A DNA stretch of 64,000 nucleotides from contig CM061063.1 of assembly GCA_030762895.1 (NCBI GenBank), forward strand, positions 101,578,210-101,642,209, read 5' to 3'. Both the position numbers and the translations under genes were made by a program. Positions within the stretch are counted from its first letter, which is position 1. Each line of letters starts with the position of its first letter. This document shows, in pieces, positions 43,757 through 55,036 of the stretch. A model generated the notes under the pieces. The model was not told where the DNA came from and did not search any database. It saw only the letters and a program-made list of their open reading frames with translations. This DNA comes from Sophora flavescens (taxonomy: Eukaryota > Streptophyta > Magnoliopsida > Fabales > Fabaceae).

Positions 43757-44165
43757 AGCCGGATTCCTTACATACTTGTAAGATTTTAATTAATTTTCTT
43801 TTCTTTCTCTCCAATTTTCCATGAAAATCTATAGTCACATTCACATAACAGAGAAAGCATAATAAATAATCCCACTTCTCTTGACAGGGTTTGTTAGAAT
43901 TTCCAGGCATTATTTAATTGGACTTTGGTCTCTGATAATGGCATCTGTCGGGGATGTAGCCAAATTCTGGATTCCTTACACATACTCGTAAGATTTTATT
44001 TTATTTTCTTTCAGTTTTCCTTGAAACCTATAGTCACAAAATAGTGAAAGAAGCATAATGAGTAATCTACTTCTCTTGACAGGACATGTTAGAATCTCCT
44101 TGCATTCATTATTAATTGGACTCAGGTCTGTTAAAAAAAGGCATGGGTCGGGGGTGTAGCCAAAT
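43757..44165. repeat. Tandem duplication of about 210 bp
   Basis: Units at about 43757-43967 and 43968-44165 share GGATTCCTTACA, CTATAGTCACA, CACTTCTCTTGACAGG-like, TTGTTAGAAT-like and AATTGGACT words in the same order, with small indels. Confidence 0.7.
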
Positions 44166-44843
44166 TCTTCGAGATCATCATATATATAAATTTAATTAAC
44201 AACTAGTGGACCACCGTATTAACATGGATTATAATCAAATTAATTTTTAGGCTTAATTATAAAGATGTGATGTTTACAATGTAACTACTGAAGATTTGTG
44301 GCGGATATAGATGTATCATCAATTATTAGTTTTGTACATAAGGCTAGGTTCCCTTTCCCGTCCTGGACTAGAGTTGCTACTTGCTACTGCCATTGCAGTC
44401 AATACTCAATACTATAGGGAAGAAAAGAAGAAAATATGGGATAAAACTTTTTTAAAATGAGCTTGAATATAAAGTGATCAAAAAATCATGGCTAGCCCAA
44501 CCCCTAAAGCCACTAAGGCTAGGGTTTTAGGCATCCAAATATTTTTTTAGTTATTTAAACATTTAAATTTAGGCTAAGATGTATCCACATACCAATTACG
44601 TACACTTCAAAAATATTAAATTTATAACAAAGATAATATTTAAATAAAAATATAATATTTTTTAATAAATTATTATTATTAATTTTAAAAAGATCTCATC
44701 TTAAATTCCGCTATAGGCTAAGATGTATCCACACCCTTACTTTCTAATTAACTTTACATCTAAGATCACTTTAGAGAAGCTAAATATGAAAATATATATG
44801 GACTATACATATATGGTGCCATCTTTACAAGTTTTAGTTAATT
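44166..44843. other. AT-rich stretch, nothing recognised
   Basis: Includes a short direct repeat AGGCTAAGATGTATCCACA at 44572 and 44717. No coding or RNA gene is supported. Confidence 0.5.
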
Positions 44844-44859
44844 AGACTGCTTTCAAGAG

Positions 44860-45103
44860 GTTTCTTAGTGGGAATTGGCTCAAGTATTAGTATTCCCTCT
44901 CTTGTGTTTGTATTAAACTGTTATTGTTCTTACCTTTCTTCCCATGGTGTTTGGCTTTTGTAAAAGTTCATATTGATCTAAATTAGTGGATCATCATGCC
45001 TTTTTAAATTGACCGTTCACTTTGTCTTTCGTAGTTCTTGTATATGGGTTAGAGTACCTCTTGTACTCTCAATCAATATACGTTTTGGTTTATTAAAAAA
45101 AAC
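44860..45103 (+). mobile_element. 5'-truncated LINE 3' end
   Basis: A 244-bp insert ending TTTATTAAAAAAAAC is flanked by an exact 16-bp target duplication AGACTGCTTTCAAGAG (44844-44859 and 45104-45119). The long duplication plus A tail is the hallmark of target-primed reverse transcription. It includes CCTCTTGTACTCTCAATCAA, a usual plant LINE 3' UTR wording. No coding sequence remains. Confidence 0.88.
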
Positions 45104-45887
45104 AGACTGCTTTCAAGAGATATAATTATGTCTGTTAGAAGTTTGCAAAATAATGAATAATTTTTTAATGAAATATTTTAGATTCAACATAGAATATTGT
45201 CGCGACCATCCCGTCCGGGCGCCGCGAAAAAAGAGGAAAAAAAGAGGAGTCGCCACCAATATTTATTTTTGGGAAAAAACATTGGAAAAACCATTTATTT
45301 TAAGGAAACTGGCCAAAAAAAAGATAGAGATTTGAGTCCGGGAGTCGGTTACGAGTAGAGAAGGTGTTAGCACCCCACATCGCCCGTTTAAAAAACAGTA
45401 CCCCAAGTTAATTGTGCAAAAACATTTTAATAACCTTTTAAATATTTATTTTACCCCAAAAATTATTTACAGGGAATACTTATTTTTTATTTTTAATATT
45501 TTAAATTTTTATTAATTTTTATATTTTTTAATTTATTGTTTATAAAAACTAAATGAGGTTGAACATGACACATGAGTCCACTAGGTAACCTCATATCTAA
45601 GGGACTGAACATGACACTATGTCCATAGAGAACCCTTAAAAATATAACAGCTTAATTATTTGATTATTTTAACATAAAAAGAGACGCAAAAAAGGAAAAT
45701 TTAGTTTTGGCTTGACAACATGATTTATCTTACTCCTACGTATTCACGGGTGCGATGGGAAACTCAAAGCCACGTAGTTCTTTTAGAAAAGTTTGGTTAG
45801 TTGTTTATTTTATTTTATTTTTTAAAAGATTTGATTTTTGATTTTTTTTTATTAAAAAAATATTTTATTTCAAAATAAACTCACTCT

Positions 45888-46395
45888 TGCACAAGGGCCA
45901 AGATAGCAATGCTATAAGATAAACCCTTACAATTCATAGGTCATTTGAGGATGAAAAATCATACATCAACGTCGTGGATTGTTGCGTGAATTTAGATAAA
46001 TTTTTATTTTATAAAATTGAATAAAATTTTGTTGAAAAGAGTAAATTGAAAACATTTAATATTTTATACAAGAGGGAATTCACCCTTGCACCAGGTTAAA
46101 GATAGCGGAGCTATATGATGAACCCTTACAATTCATACGACACTCGAGGATGAAAAATCATACATCAACATCATAAATTGTTGCGTGAACTCAAAAGAGA
46201 TTTTTATAAAACTAAATCGGGTAAAATTGGTTAAAGGTGTAAATTGAAAACATTTTTTTTTAAAAGGATAATTCACTCTCGCACAGGGTTAAAGATAGTC
46301 AAGCTATACAATGAACCCTTACAATTTATATGACACTTGAGGATGAAAATTCATACATCAATGTCATAGATTGTTGCGTGAATAAAAAAAAAGGA
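45888..46395 (+). repeat. Three tandem units of about 191 bp
   Basis: Units start near 45888, 46079 and 46270 with ACTCACTCTTGCACA-like words and share AACCCTTACAAT, CATACATCAA and GATTGTTGCGTGAA-like blocks. The third is cut short. Confidence 0.85.
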
Positions 46396-46589
46396 TTTTT
46401 CATATTTTGTTTTCATTTTTTATGTTTTGTGATTTCAAATTTTTTTGCACTTTTTAGCTTGGCATCAATTTCTGAAAGAACTTGGCCCAAAGAGCAAAAC
46501 ACTGGCCCAAACCTGACCCAAACAAGCTAACAATTCACATAATAAAAAAATGAAAATAAGGTTAAAAACCAACACAGTCAGAAGCTCTT

Positions 46590-47110
46590 CCTCTACGTTA
46601 CCAACAAAGGAGATAGACCAAGAAGCTGCAGAGGTAGACCCGTACAGGGGCGAGGACGGAGGAGGCAAGCACGGCGGAGGCATATAGGCGGAGCGTTTGG
46701 TGCGACTGAGTCTGAGCACGATATGGTGGCGTCACGGAGAGGACCGGCCGTGGAGGTGGTGCCACGTAGATCTGGTGTCGATGACGACGCGGCTGATAGG
46801 TGGAGGAGGCAGCGGCGGTAGACGCAGCGACGGGCTTGATACCGTGATGGTGATGGCAGCCGGCGGTGGATGAGCAGTGGCGAAGCGGGTCTGATACGGC
46901 GGAGGGGACGACGATTCACGATATGGACGAGGACACGCTTCACTGTGGCAAGCTCGTGACACCGGTGGCAGATTCGTATCTGGACGGAGGCGGCGAGCTT
47001 GTTTGTGCGGTGGTCAAGCCCACACTATTACAAAATCGAAGTGAGGGAACGACGGCTGGAATGCGTGAAGGGAGCTGGGGCTATGAACGGTGGCGATGAG
47101 GACCGTCACG
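46590..47110. other. GC-rich block within the Ogre-like LTR
   Basis: A CGG/GGA-rich segment giving overlapping proline-, arginine- and serine-rich open frames on both strands (for example 46593-46943 minus). Composition alone explains these frames and none matches a known family. It may be a transcribed leader of the LTR. Confidence 0.5.
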
Positions 47111-48589
47111 GTTGGTTGCGTGGTGGCCACCCGAGTTGCTGAGTAGATCCTGTTTGTGTGTGGATTTCTTGTTCTTTGTTGATGAAGGAGTATTGGAATG
47201 AGTAAAGTGAAAATATGAGGGAAAAATGAGTCATTTGAGGTATATAGGAGAAGGAGGTGTTGGGATGGGTTTTTATGGTGTTGCTGAAGGTAGCAGAGAC
47301 AATATTATTAGTAAGGAAGAAGATGAAAAATAGAGAGAGAAAGAGATAATAGATCTAGAGAAAAAAAAATGGTGTGTGGTGTTGTTGTTGGTAGCAGAAG
47401 ATGGTGAGACAGGAACACTCGCTGGAGTGAGGACAGAAGATGCAGTTGTTGAAGGTGGTTCGGGTGGTGGTGATATTGGTGAGAGGTGAGGGCTAGCATA
47501 TGGTGATGTCAATGGTGAAATGGGTATGAGGGAGATGCAACTGTTGGTGAATAAACTGGTGGAACGCCACCACCTTATGATGTTTGTGCTACTTCTGGAG
47601 GTTGAGAATAGGGGATGGAGATTTTTGGAAGAGATGGAATGTAGGGAGTTTGAAGGGTTTTTCTAAGCTCCCCCCAGTATTTTTCGTTTCCCTCTTTCTA
47701 TGCTCTATGTTGTTGTATTATTCTCTTCCTCCTCCCCCAAAATTTCTTCTTTCTTTACTTCTGTTGTGTGAACTTATATTAGCATCAAGGGAGAAAAATG
47801 ACAAACATCTCAATTAGCCAGCTGTATGGAGAGGGACAACACTGTTGAGGTGTAGCTGCAATGGGGCAAATCAGCTTTGTTGTTGGGATGGTACAGAGAA
47901 GCAGAGAACAACAGGATTAGGCACCATTTTTGTGTAAAAAGGAGTCAAAGCTAAAAGACCAAAGAAAGCACACTTAGTTCATGCTTGAAAATGGACATTA
48001 CCGTGGGAATAAAAAAATATAGAAGACAACAAATTGTTTTTCATTTTTAATTATTATTTTAACATTCAGAAACTCTTTTTTTTGTTTGTTTGGATTTGGG
48101 CTATGGACTCAAACATGAGCTAAACAAATATTGGGCTCAAAGCATGAACAAAAGTGATTTTATTTTTATTTTTATTTTTGCCAATTTTTATTTTCCTTTT
48201 CGAAATATTAATGAAATTGAGAAGATACCCGGACAAAATTAGGTGTTCACAAATATTAAATAAAATTTAACCTTGAGCTTACTCACTAACGGAACAGCTA
48301 GAATTTCTCACTTAGATAATATGGTCAACAACAAAATCATCAAAAAGGAGCTTGATTTGTTGTTGTTAGATTTATGGAACCGACCTTCTGTTAAATGCCC
48401 AACAATGAAATCGCTTGACCAATCAGTGTGATCAAGATTCTCAACCATGCATGAATTGGAATTTTCAGTTTGAGTTGGGTTTTTTTTGTGTGTGGATAAA
48501 CGGGGCAAAAATCAAAAACAAACCAAAACAAACTAGGAAAGCCTATCAAAGTAGGTTTCTGAAGCATCAGTAAAAACAACAGTAGAAAT

Positions 48590-49080
48590 AAAAGAGGCAT
48601 TTGGGGAAAGATATGAACCCCTCTATTAATAGAATGCCCATGATTAGCTAGCATGTCAGCACACACATTAACTTCCCTTTAAGAATGGTTCCAAGAGACG
48701 TTGACAAAGGAGCCGAGCAAAGTCTCGATATCATGGACAAGAGGGGCGCACGGATGCAATAAGTCACACTCATTATCTAGGAAATGAAGAGCACTTCTTG
48801 AGTATGCTTCAATAATCACTTGGGTCAGGTCCATACTCAAAGCCACGACTAGACCATGATAAATCCCCATGAGCTCTGCATGCATGATGGAGCATGCCCC
48901 TAAGTTACTGGAAAAGCCAGCCATGAAAGCTCCACCATCATTCCTTATCAACCCACCACAAGCAGCACGTTGGCCCCCATCTCTGACAGAGCCACCTGTG
49001 TTGATTTTGGCCCAACCACTAGGAGGAGGGACCCAATGAACAGGCATCCCAATATCATCCTGAGAATGCATAACGGGGTC
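48590..49080 (-). pseudogene. LINE RNase H domain (RVT_3)
   Basis: Starts PVHWVPPPSGWAKINTGGSV (usually NTDGS; the catalytic Asp is Gly here), continues GGLIRNDGGAFMAGF, MHAELMGIYHGL (catalytic Glu) and YSRSALHFLDNECD, and ends VSWNHS-stop-REVNVCADMLANHGH-like. An in-frame stop lies at 48679-48681, so the last catalytic part is separated. Function lost. Confidence 0.82.
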
Positions 49081-49091
49081 ATCAAGAGCAT

Positions 49092-49586
49092 GGTTCTAAA
49101 TTGCGGATCGCATCATGTATTGCGGCCGCAATATTGCGGTTGGGGACCGCAGCGCAACCGCATCACACCGCAATTGCGGTGTGATCCATTTTCACGTGTT
49201 GCAGTCGCAACGCAACATCATCAGACTGCATCAGACACTGCATTGGATCGCATCAGGCCACAACACTCATTTTCAGCATCGTTCGATCAAATTTTTTTCC
49301 AAAACTAAAAAATTTTCAGGCCCCCAAAGCATTTAGATGCAAGAATTATACCTTTATGCTTTAAAAATTTGTTTCTTTTCTTTATTTTTGCTATCCTCTT
49401 CTCAATTCATATATATGAAGAATTACAATAATTATACAATATTTTTTAGATTTGGTGCGAACATAAAATTATTTCACGCCGCAGCGACCGCAGTCCGCGA
49501 CGCAACGGTCGTAGTGACCGCAACCGCAGCCGCATCCGCAGCCGCATCCGCATCCGCATCCGCATCTGCAACCGCAATTTAGAACC
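49092..49586. mobile_element. Mutator-like MITE (495 bp), GC-rich
   Basis: Perfect 15-bp inverted termini GGTTCTAAATTGCGG / CCGCAATTTAGAACC. Imperfect flanking duplication ATCAAGAGCA / ATCAATAGCA (49081-49090 and 49590-49599), 9 of 10 matching, fits the 9-10 bp duplication of Mutator-like elements. The inner part near the right end is a (CCGCAT/CCGCAG)n run at 49519-49577. No transposase. Confidence 0.75.
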
Positions 49587-49616
49587 TTTATCAATAGCAA
49601 AACCGAATGCATGTCT

Positions 49617-51120
49617 TGTTGGAACCAAAGTGGTTCTGATCTAGGTTTTGATCTTAACAAAAGGATTAAATTTTCTAGGCAAAGTGTTAGTTGAGATCTA
49701 ACAAGTGATTTCAGTTTATGCAGGAATATCCAAAATAATATAAGGTATATAATGCTTGGACTCTTACAAAAGAGTTATCCGTCCAAAGGTTATTTAAACT
49801 ATTTATATTTTAATCGTTAAGTAGACGACTAACTAAAATTCAGTAGATGTTCATAGTAGCCATGTCAGCAGACGAGTGCTCTCCTTGAAACTCAAGTAGA
49901 CATCGCCTAACTAAAATTCAGTGGACATCCATAGTGCCACGTCATTGGACGGAGTTTCTCTAAGGACTTAGTGAGTGCAAAGACTTGTGTGGATGAGCGC
50001 TTCTGCCACATCAGTGGACAAGCAGAATAAAACCTTGTGTAAACGCGTTCTAAAACTGAGTGCCTGTAGACGGTTCTACACATTCTATACCTTTACTACC
50101 TTGAATGTGATTTAATGCAATCTGGAGCACATTGAATTTATTTCAAATGATTGATATTTATTTCGATGGAATATATGTTCTTTATAATTGTTTTATCTGG
50201 TTAATGACTTAATGCCTTATTCCTTGTGAGAAAATTCATAGTACTATCAAGGAAATACAAAAAGTAAATAGTACAATTGGAATTGCAAAACGATATGTAT
50301 GATGACAACTTTATTACTGGACAAAAGCTGGGTTATACACATAGGAGGAAAGAAAGTTTTTTAAGGTACAATTGTTCAGACCAGTGAGCCTTCATTTCGT
50401 GCTTTTCTGATAACCAGGGATGCTTTTCAACACAGCCAAAATCAAGCTATCAGTCTCAACGGATATCTTGCATTTAATGATATCCCTATAACGGGACTAC
50501 TCAAATAACCGTTGAAGAGTTACAAGAGAAATTGAAGACCACTATATATAGTAGGTCTCAAGAATTGAAGAACAACTTTTGCCATTTGAACAATTGCAAG
50601 ATATTCAAAGCTCATATTCCCTTTGTAAAGAAAAAGTCTGTAATTCTTAAGGTTGAATATTTGTAAAAATATTCAGTAGATCTTAAACTTTCATACCCTC
50701 ATATATAGTGAGTTAGAAAGATCTTAGAAAAATCTGTGATTGAATTAGGGCCTAAAGAGGCTTGGTAAGAAAGCAATACTTGTAGCCTGAAGAGGTATAG
50801 AATACTTGTTGTAGAAACTATTTGGAAATAGTGGAGAAAATCCTTCAAGTAGAAGGGACTGGACGTAGCTCTTGGTGGAAGAGAGTGAACCAGGATAAAA
50901 TACCTGAGTGAATTTTCTACCCCTTATCTTTTACAGTTTTATTTATTTATACTAACCGTGGGATTTGATTTTGGTTTTGTTAATATTTTATAAAAAGATT
51001 TCTTGTGTGCTTGAACTTTTTATCTTCTACATGTGAAAAGGTTTCTCAAAAAGGTTTTTGCGAAAATAATTAACAAACACAATTCAACCCCCCTTCTTGT
51101 GTTTGCCTGTGTCAACTTCA
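49617..51120 (+). mobile_element. Ty1/copia-type solo LTR (1504 bp)
   Basis: TGTTGGAACC...CAACTTCA with exact 5-bp target duplication TGTCT (49612-49616 and 51121-51125). The end region ATTCAACCCCCCTTCTTGTG is typical of long copia (SIRE-like) LTR ends. No interior and no second copy. It interrupts the LINE between the zinc module and RNase H. Family assignment is by wording; the boundaries are firm. Confidence 0.85.
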
Positions 51121-51125
51121 TGTCT

Positions 51126-51795
51126 ACCTTCTCTTGCCCAACCTGGATCTGCAAGAGGGTATATGAGTGGATCGGAGCTGTACCTTCAAAAACTAGTTTA
51201 TTTCTTGTGAACCAGAACACATCCAAGGCCATAGCAAAAGTCAAGCTCCAAGGGGCATCCCCACCCTTCCTAGGATCCTGCGTTAAGTTATTCAAAACCC
51301 AAGCATCATGATTCCACGAGAAAAAAGAAGCCCAATGGGAAGGATCAACCAAATGTTTCCAGATCAAAAACACCCTATGACAGTCACGAAAAGCATGCAG
51401 AGTAGTCTCCATATCCAAACCACACAGGGGACAAAATCTATCCTGAGGCAAATGACAGTTTGTCCTAGTGTTGTTAGTAAGAAGGGCCTCTTTAGCCACC
51501 AGCCATAACAAGACTTTGACCCTCCGAGGACCCTTCCATTTCCAAACATACTTCATAAGATGATCCGGATGAGGGTTATCGTGACCCATAATATACGAGT
51601 AACCAGACTTTAATGAGAAGCTCCCATCATCAGAATGATTCCACACCATAACATCAGGGAAGACATTGTTCTTGGGCATGACTATTAGGTATTCTTTGGA
51701 CAACATCTTCAGGAAGGTAGGACCTCAACTTACTTAGGTCCCAGACACCTTGGGGTAGTAAAAAATCCTCCACTTTACTAAGAGGATCCAGGTAA
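51126..51795 (-). pseudogene. LINE reverse transcriptase zinc-binding region (zf-RVT)
   Basis: Minus strand: LSKVEDFLLPQGVWDLSKLR at the upper end, then a frame break, then VWNHSDDGSFSLKSGYSYIM, VWKWKGPRRVKVLLWLVAKE, the zinc-ligand segment CPLCGLDMETTLHAFRDCH (Cys-Cys-His-Cys/His) and FWFTRNKLVFEG. This module follows the RT in plant L1-like LINEs. It stops at VGQEKVD where the solo LTR is inserted. Confidence 0.85.
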
Positions 51796-52022
51796 AAGTC
51801 TAAATTATTATAATTTAATAGTAAAAGTCATCAAAATCCAACAACACATCAACACATAACTAAGTGATATGGGTTGGGTTCAGTGGATTCGGAATTCTGA
51901 AACCCAATACCCAACCCATACTCTATGGGTTCTATGAGTTTTTGCCCAATTTAACTCAATCACCCGAACCAACCCACAAAATCTGAGTTGGGTTGGTCGG
52001 GTTCGTGGGTCTATCCAGGCCT
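51796..52022. other. Short spacer with GGGTTGGG-type inverted words
   Basis: Contains GGGTTGGGTTCAG and AACCCAACCCATA-like complements, reminiscent of an eroded hAT-type MITE, but no target duplication was found. No gene. Confidence 0.4.
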
Positions 52023-54434
52023 CACTAGTGGAAATAATGTAATATACGGGAACGTTTTAAGTCAGTTGACCATATGTTTGACGTTAAAAATGAGGTGGTG
52101 GCAGTTTTGTAAATATTAAATCACTATTTGCATCAGTTGTTTAATGAACTGACGTTAAAAGTGATTTGCAAGAATTATTAACACTTTTAACGTCAATTTT
52201 TTATACGACTGACGTTAAAAGTGTGATTTTTTAATTCAGTTAAATAAATAACTGACGTATATAATCTTAGATCCCTAACTATTCCTATCTTTCTTTCGTT
52301 GTCATCTCCCTGTTGTCACTCTTAACGCAGATCACTCCATATAGTGCAGTTTATTTCTAAACTTTTTTTTAAAACAAGTTTATTTTTAATCTTAATTAAT
52401 TAGCTTGAATTAGTAAACAAATTCTTGTGCAAATTAAAATAAATAAACACTTAACATAAAAACAAGTTATATATATATATATATGTATAATCAAATCGTA
52501 TCTCATTGAAGCGATTCATAAAAAAGTTTATGCTTCAACATCATTTTCTTCTCGGTCCTGTCCTCAGAAACTCCAATGGATGGATCGATGCATCTCCTCC
52601 CTCACTTGAATTCCATGATGCATCGTGAATCCATAGTCACTAGCAGCAAAAGCAATGTGAAAGGGATCTTTGCATCACCTCCTTCACTGTAATTCCTTGA
52701 TGCATCGTCTTGATTCCAAAGTCACTTGCAGCGAAAGCAAAGTGAAAGGGATGACGGGGATGAAATAAAGTGAGGGAATCACATTACGTGATTCACCCAA
52801 CCTTACCATCCATGTTACATGATTTACTCAACCTCAGAAGTTTGTTGACCATTAAGACAGAGACCTTTAAGTCTAGGAATAGGAAGAAATAACAACACCT
52901 CAAATATGATAGAGGCATATTGTGAATAAATAGAAAAAGCACGAAATATAGAGGAAAAGAAGAGCGGGGTGTAATACAGATCGACTGATACAGAAGAATA
53001 TGGTTCTTTATATAGAGTAGAGAGACTACCTGAATTTCTTGAAAACTGATCTATAAACTTAATGCTCATTAAGAGGATTAAGTTACAAGGTGCATGGGTA
53101 AGTAGCACAGTAGTCAAAGAAATGAATGTTTTTGCAGAAACTTATACACTTTTAACGTCAGTTGTCTTAAACAACTGACATTAACAGTGTTTTTAAATAA
53201 AATATATTTGTTTAACGTCAGTTGTTTAATACAACTGACGTTAAAAGTGTATAATCTCATTTCTTTGACTACTGTGCTACTACCCATGACTACTATGCTA
53301 TTTATTTTTAACGTCGGTTGTTTAATACAACTGACGTTAAACAATGACTTTTAACGTCAGTTGTTAAAGACAACTGACGTTAAATAAATGACTTTGAACG
53401 TCATTTGTTACAAACAACTGACGTAAAATGTTGTTTTATTTTTGGTTTTTGATTATAACGTTTACACCCGCGCGCCTTCTTCACTTCGCTCTGTACGTCT
53501 CTGTTCTTCTCTTTTCATCACGCTCACTCTCACTCTCACTCTGACTCTCACTCTGCCCTAATCGCGAGCTCATCTCCATCGCAACCACCGCGAGGGCTTC
53601 TTCGCCACCACCGTGAGGTACACTCTTAACCCTAACTCTGTCTTTCCCGCTCATTCTTTGCAATAACTTGACATCTCTCTTTCCCCTTTACGCGCACTAA
53701 CTCTCCTTGTCCCTCTGCTCTCAGTAACCATATCGAACGTTGGCCACCACTCGAGCTCCCCTCCTCACCACCACGCGAGCACCTATTTCTGGTGAGTCTT
53801 TAAGGCACATTTTTTTTATTTTTGGTTTTGAGTGTATGTTGAAACTGTAGTCTCTGTAGTTGAAACTTGAAACTGTGAGTTTGAGTTGTTTGGAATGTCT
53901 CTATTTCTGGTCGTGGGTTTGTGTTTTCTCTTGTTTTTCTTCTACTATCATGACCTATTTCAAAATGGGAAGAAATTTAGAGTTCCTTGTAGTATGTGAC
54001 ATCAACAATATATTGCTCATTGAAATTCTGTTTTGTTAATTTATCTTCATCTGCTTATTTCTTTTGTCTTAAGAAACCTGAAAATGGTGTAAATTTGAAG
54101 GGATATTGATATAGGTAGTTTAAACTTAGTATACATTTATTTTTATTTATACTTATGTATTTATTTTTAGTTATAACCTATGTTAATAAATATATATTGT
54201 TTCTGAACAGGCATACATATGGATCAGTCGGATGGCCCAATACAGGGAGGATGGGGCTACGGATGGTAGTTTACATGTTATATACTATCTTTAGTCCTTC
54301 TTTTATGTAGTTTATATGTTCAACCCTCTATTTTATCATTTTTTTTTGTCCATACAGACATCACAGGCTCATAGGAAACGGGGTAGAGGAGCCACTTCTT
54401 TGAAGAAACTAGAGAAGGCCAGGCAAAGCGGACA
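52023..54434 (+). mobile_element. CACTA element 3, left part only
   Basis: Starts CACTAGTGGAAATAATG and follows the leader of CACTA-2 in the same order: subterminal words (52070-52260), the ATTTACTCAACCTCAGAAG block (52811), more word pairs (53150-53430), the GC-rich first leader exon (53540-53640), an eroded MDQSD start (54217-54260) and the AHRKRGRGATSLKKLEKAR exon start (54366-54425). It is cut there by CACTA-4. The rest is outside the window or beyond the later insertions. It lacks the CACGGCCGTGAT cluster. Confidence 0.85.
53150..53430. repeat. Subterminal repeat words in CACTA-3
   Basis: Five or so stem-forming TTAACGTCAGTT/AACTGACGTTAA pairs, including several near-perfect ones at 53210-53245 and 53305-53385. 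Confidence 0.85.
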
Positions 54435-54454
54435 CACTAATGCAATAAGTGCTT

Positions 54455-54715
54455 TTTACGTCAGTTAAAATTGATTTTATACGTCAGAATATTGCTGACG
54501 TAAATATAGCTGACGTTAAATATAAAAATTTTAACGTCAGTTCTTTAACACAACCGACGTTAATGTTGTTCAAACTAACGTCAGTTGTGTTAAAGAACTG
54601 ACGTTAAAGGTTTTATTTTTAACGTCAGTTTCCTAATACAACTGACGTTAATAGTGTACTGCATATTTTATAAAATACTATTAACTTCAGTTATTTGATA
54701 CAGCTGACGTTAATA
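54455..54715. repeat. Subterminal repeat array, A-type end of CACTA-4
   Basis: Same word pairs as in CACTA-1 and -2, including TTTACGTCAG/CTGACGTAAA at the outermost position. Confidence 0.85.
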
Positions 54716-55036
54716 GATTTTTTTTTAAATTCAGTTTTAAAATATCACTCCCCTCAGCTATCCCTGCATTCAGTAATTATCCCAGCAACACAGAGAATAT
54801 CACACACATTACAGAATTGCAAACACTACCCTTAAATTTCAATATTAACAAAAAGAAAAGAAATATACAAAGGAACAATGGAGGGACTTAAAACCAAAAC
54901 CCATGTATAGGAAAAACATAACTATCTACAAGTATATATATATAAATTTTAGTCTCTAACGTCTAAAAACAAAACTACCAATCTAAGTATATATATATAC
55001 ATGTCTAAAAATAAATGTATACGAAGTTTAAACTAC
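54716..55036. other. CACTA-4 3' untranslated region
   Basis: The sequence from TTCAGTTTTAAAATATCACT to CCCATGTATA is shared with the region between the peptidase and the A-type end of CACTA-1/2 (25045-25180 and 34620-34760), showing that TNP2- and peptidase-bearing elements share the same end. Confidence 0.7.

Larger units (their letters stand above)
45198..48251 (+). mobile_element. 3.05 kb Ogre-like solo LTR
   Basis: Termini TGTCGCGACC...GGTGTTCACA with exact 5-bp target duplication AATAT (45193-45197 and 48252-48256). The start region (GGAGTCGCCACCAATATT, GAGTCCGGGAGTCGGTTA, TGTTAGCACCCC) is the wording seen in long LTRs of legume Ogre/Tat-type elements. No gag, pol or second LTR is inside. 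It contains a triple 191-bp repeat and a GC-rich block (46590-47110). Orientation follows the TG...CA reading and family knowledge. Confidence 0.82.
48480..51795 (-). mobile_element. LINE fragment (zinc-binding RT tail and RNase H) carrying two insertions
   Basis: 5'-truncated LINE, minus orientation. 51020-51795 (before insertion) encodes the end of reverse transcriptase and the zf-RVT zinc-binding module; 48590-49080 encodes RNase H; an A run at 48480-48487 (minus) is a possible tail. A copia-type solo LTR (49617-51120) and a MULE-like MITE (49092-49586) interrupt it. Apurinic endonuclease and catalytic RT are missing. Confidence 0.8.

Noticed and set aside
46593..47512. Proline/arginine/serine-rich frames on the minus strand
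   Set aside because: Overlapping frames on both strands inside the GC-rich part of a solo LTR; no domain.
48308..48666. Frames with TDWSSDFIVGHLTEGRF and a leucine-rich stretch
   Set aside because: Lie in and beyond the 3' end of the LINE in several frames; not supported as host exons.
49446..49660. Frames with MRMRMRLR and CGCGCGCG-like repeats
   Set aside because: Translations of the CCGCAT/CCGCAG run in a MITE, not metallothionein-like or basic-domain genes.
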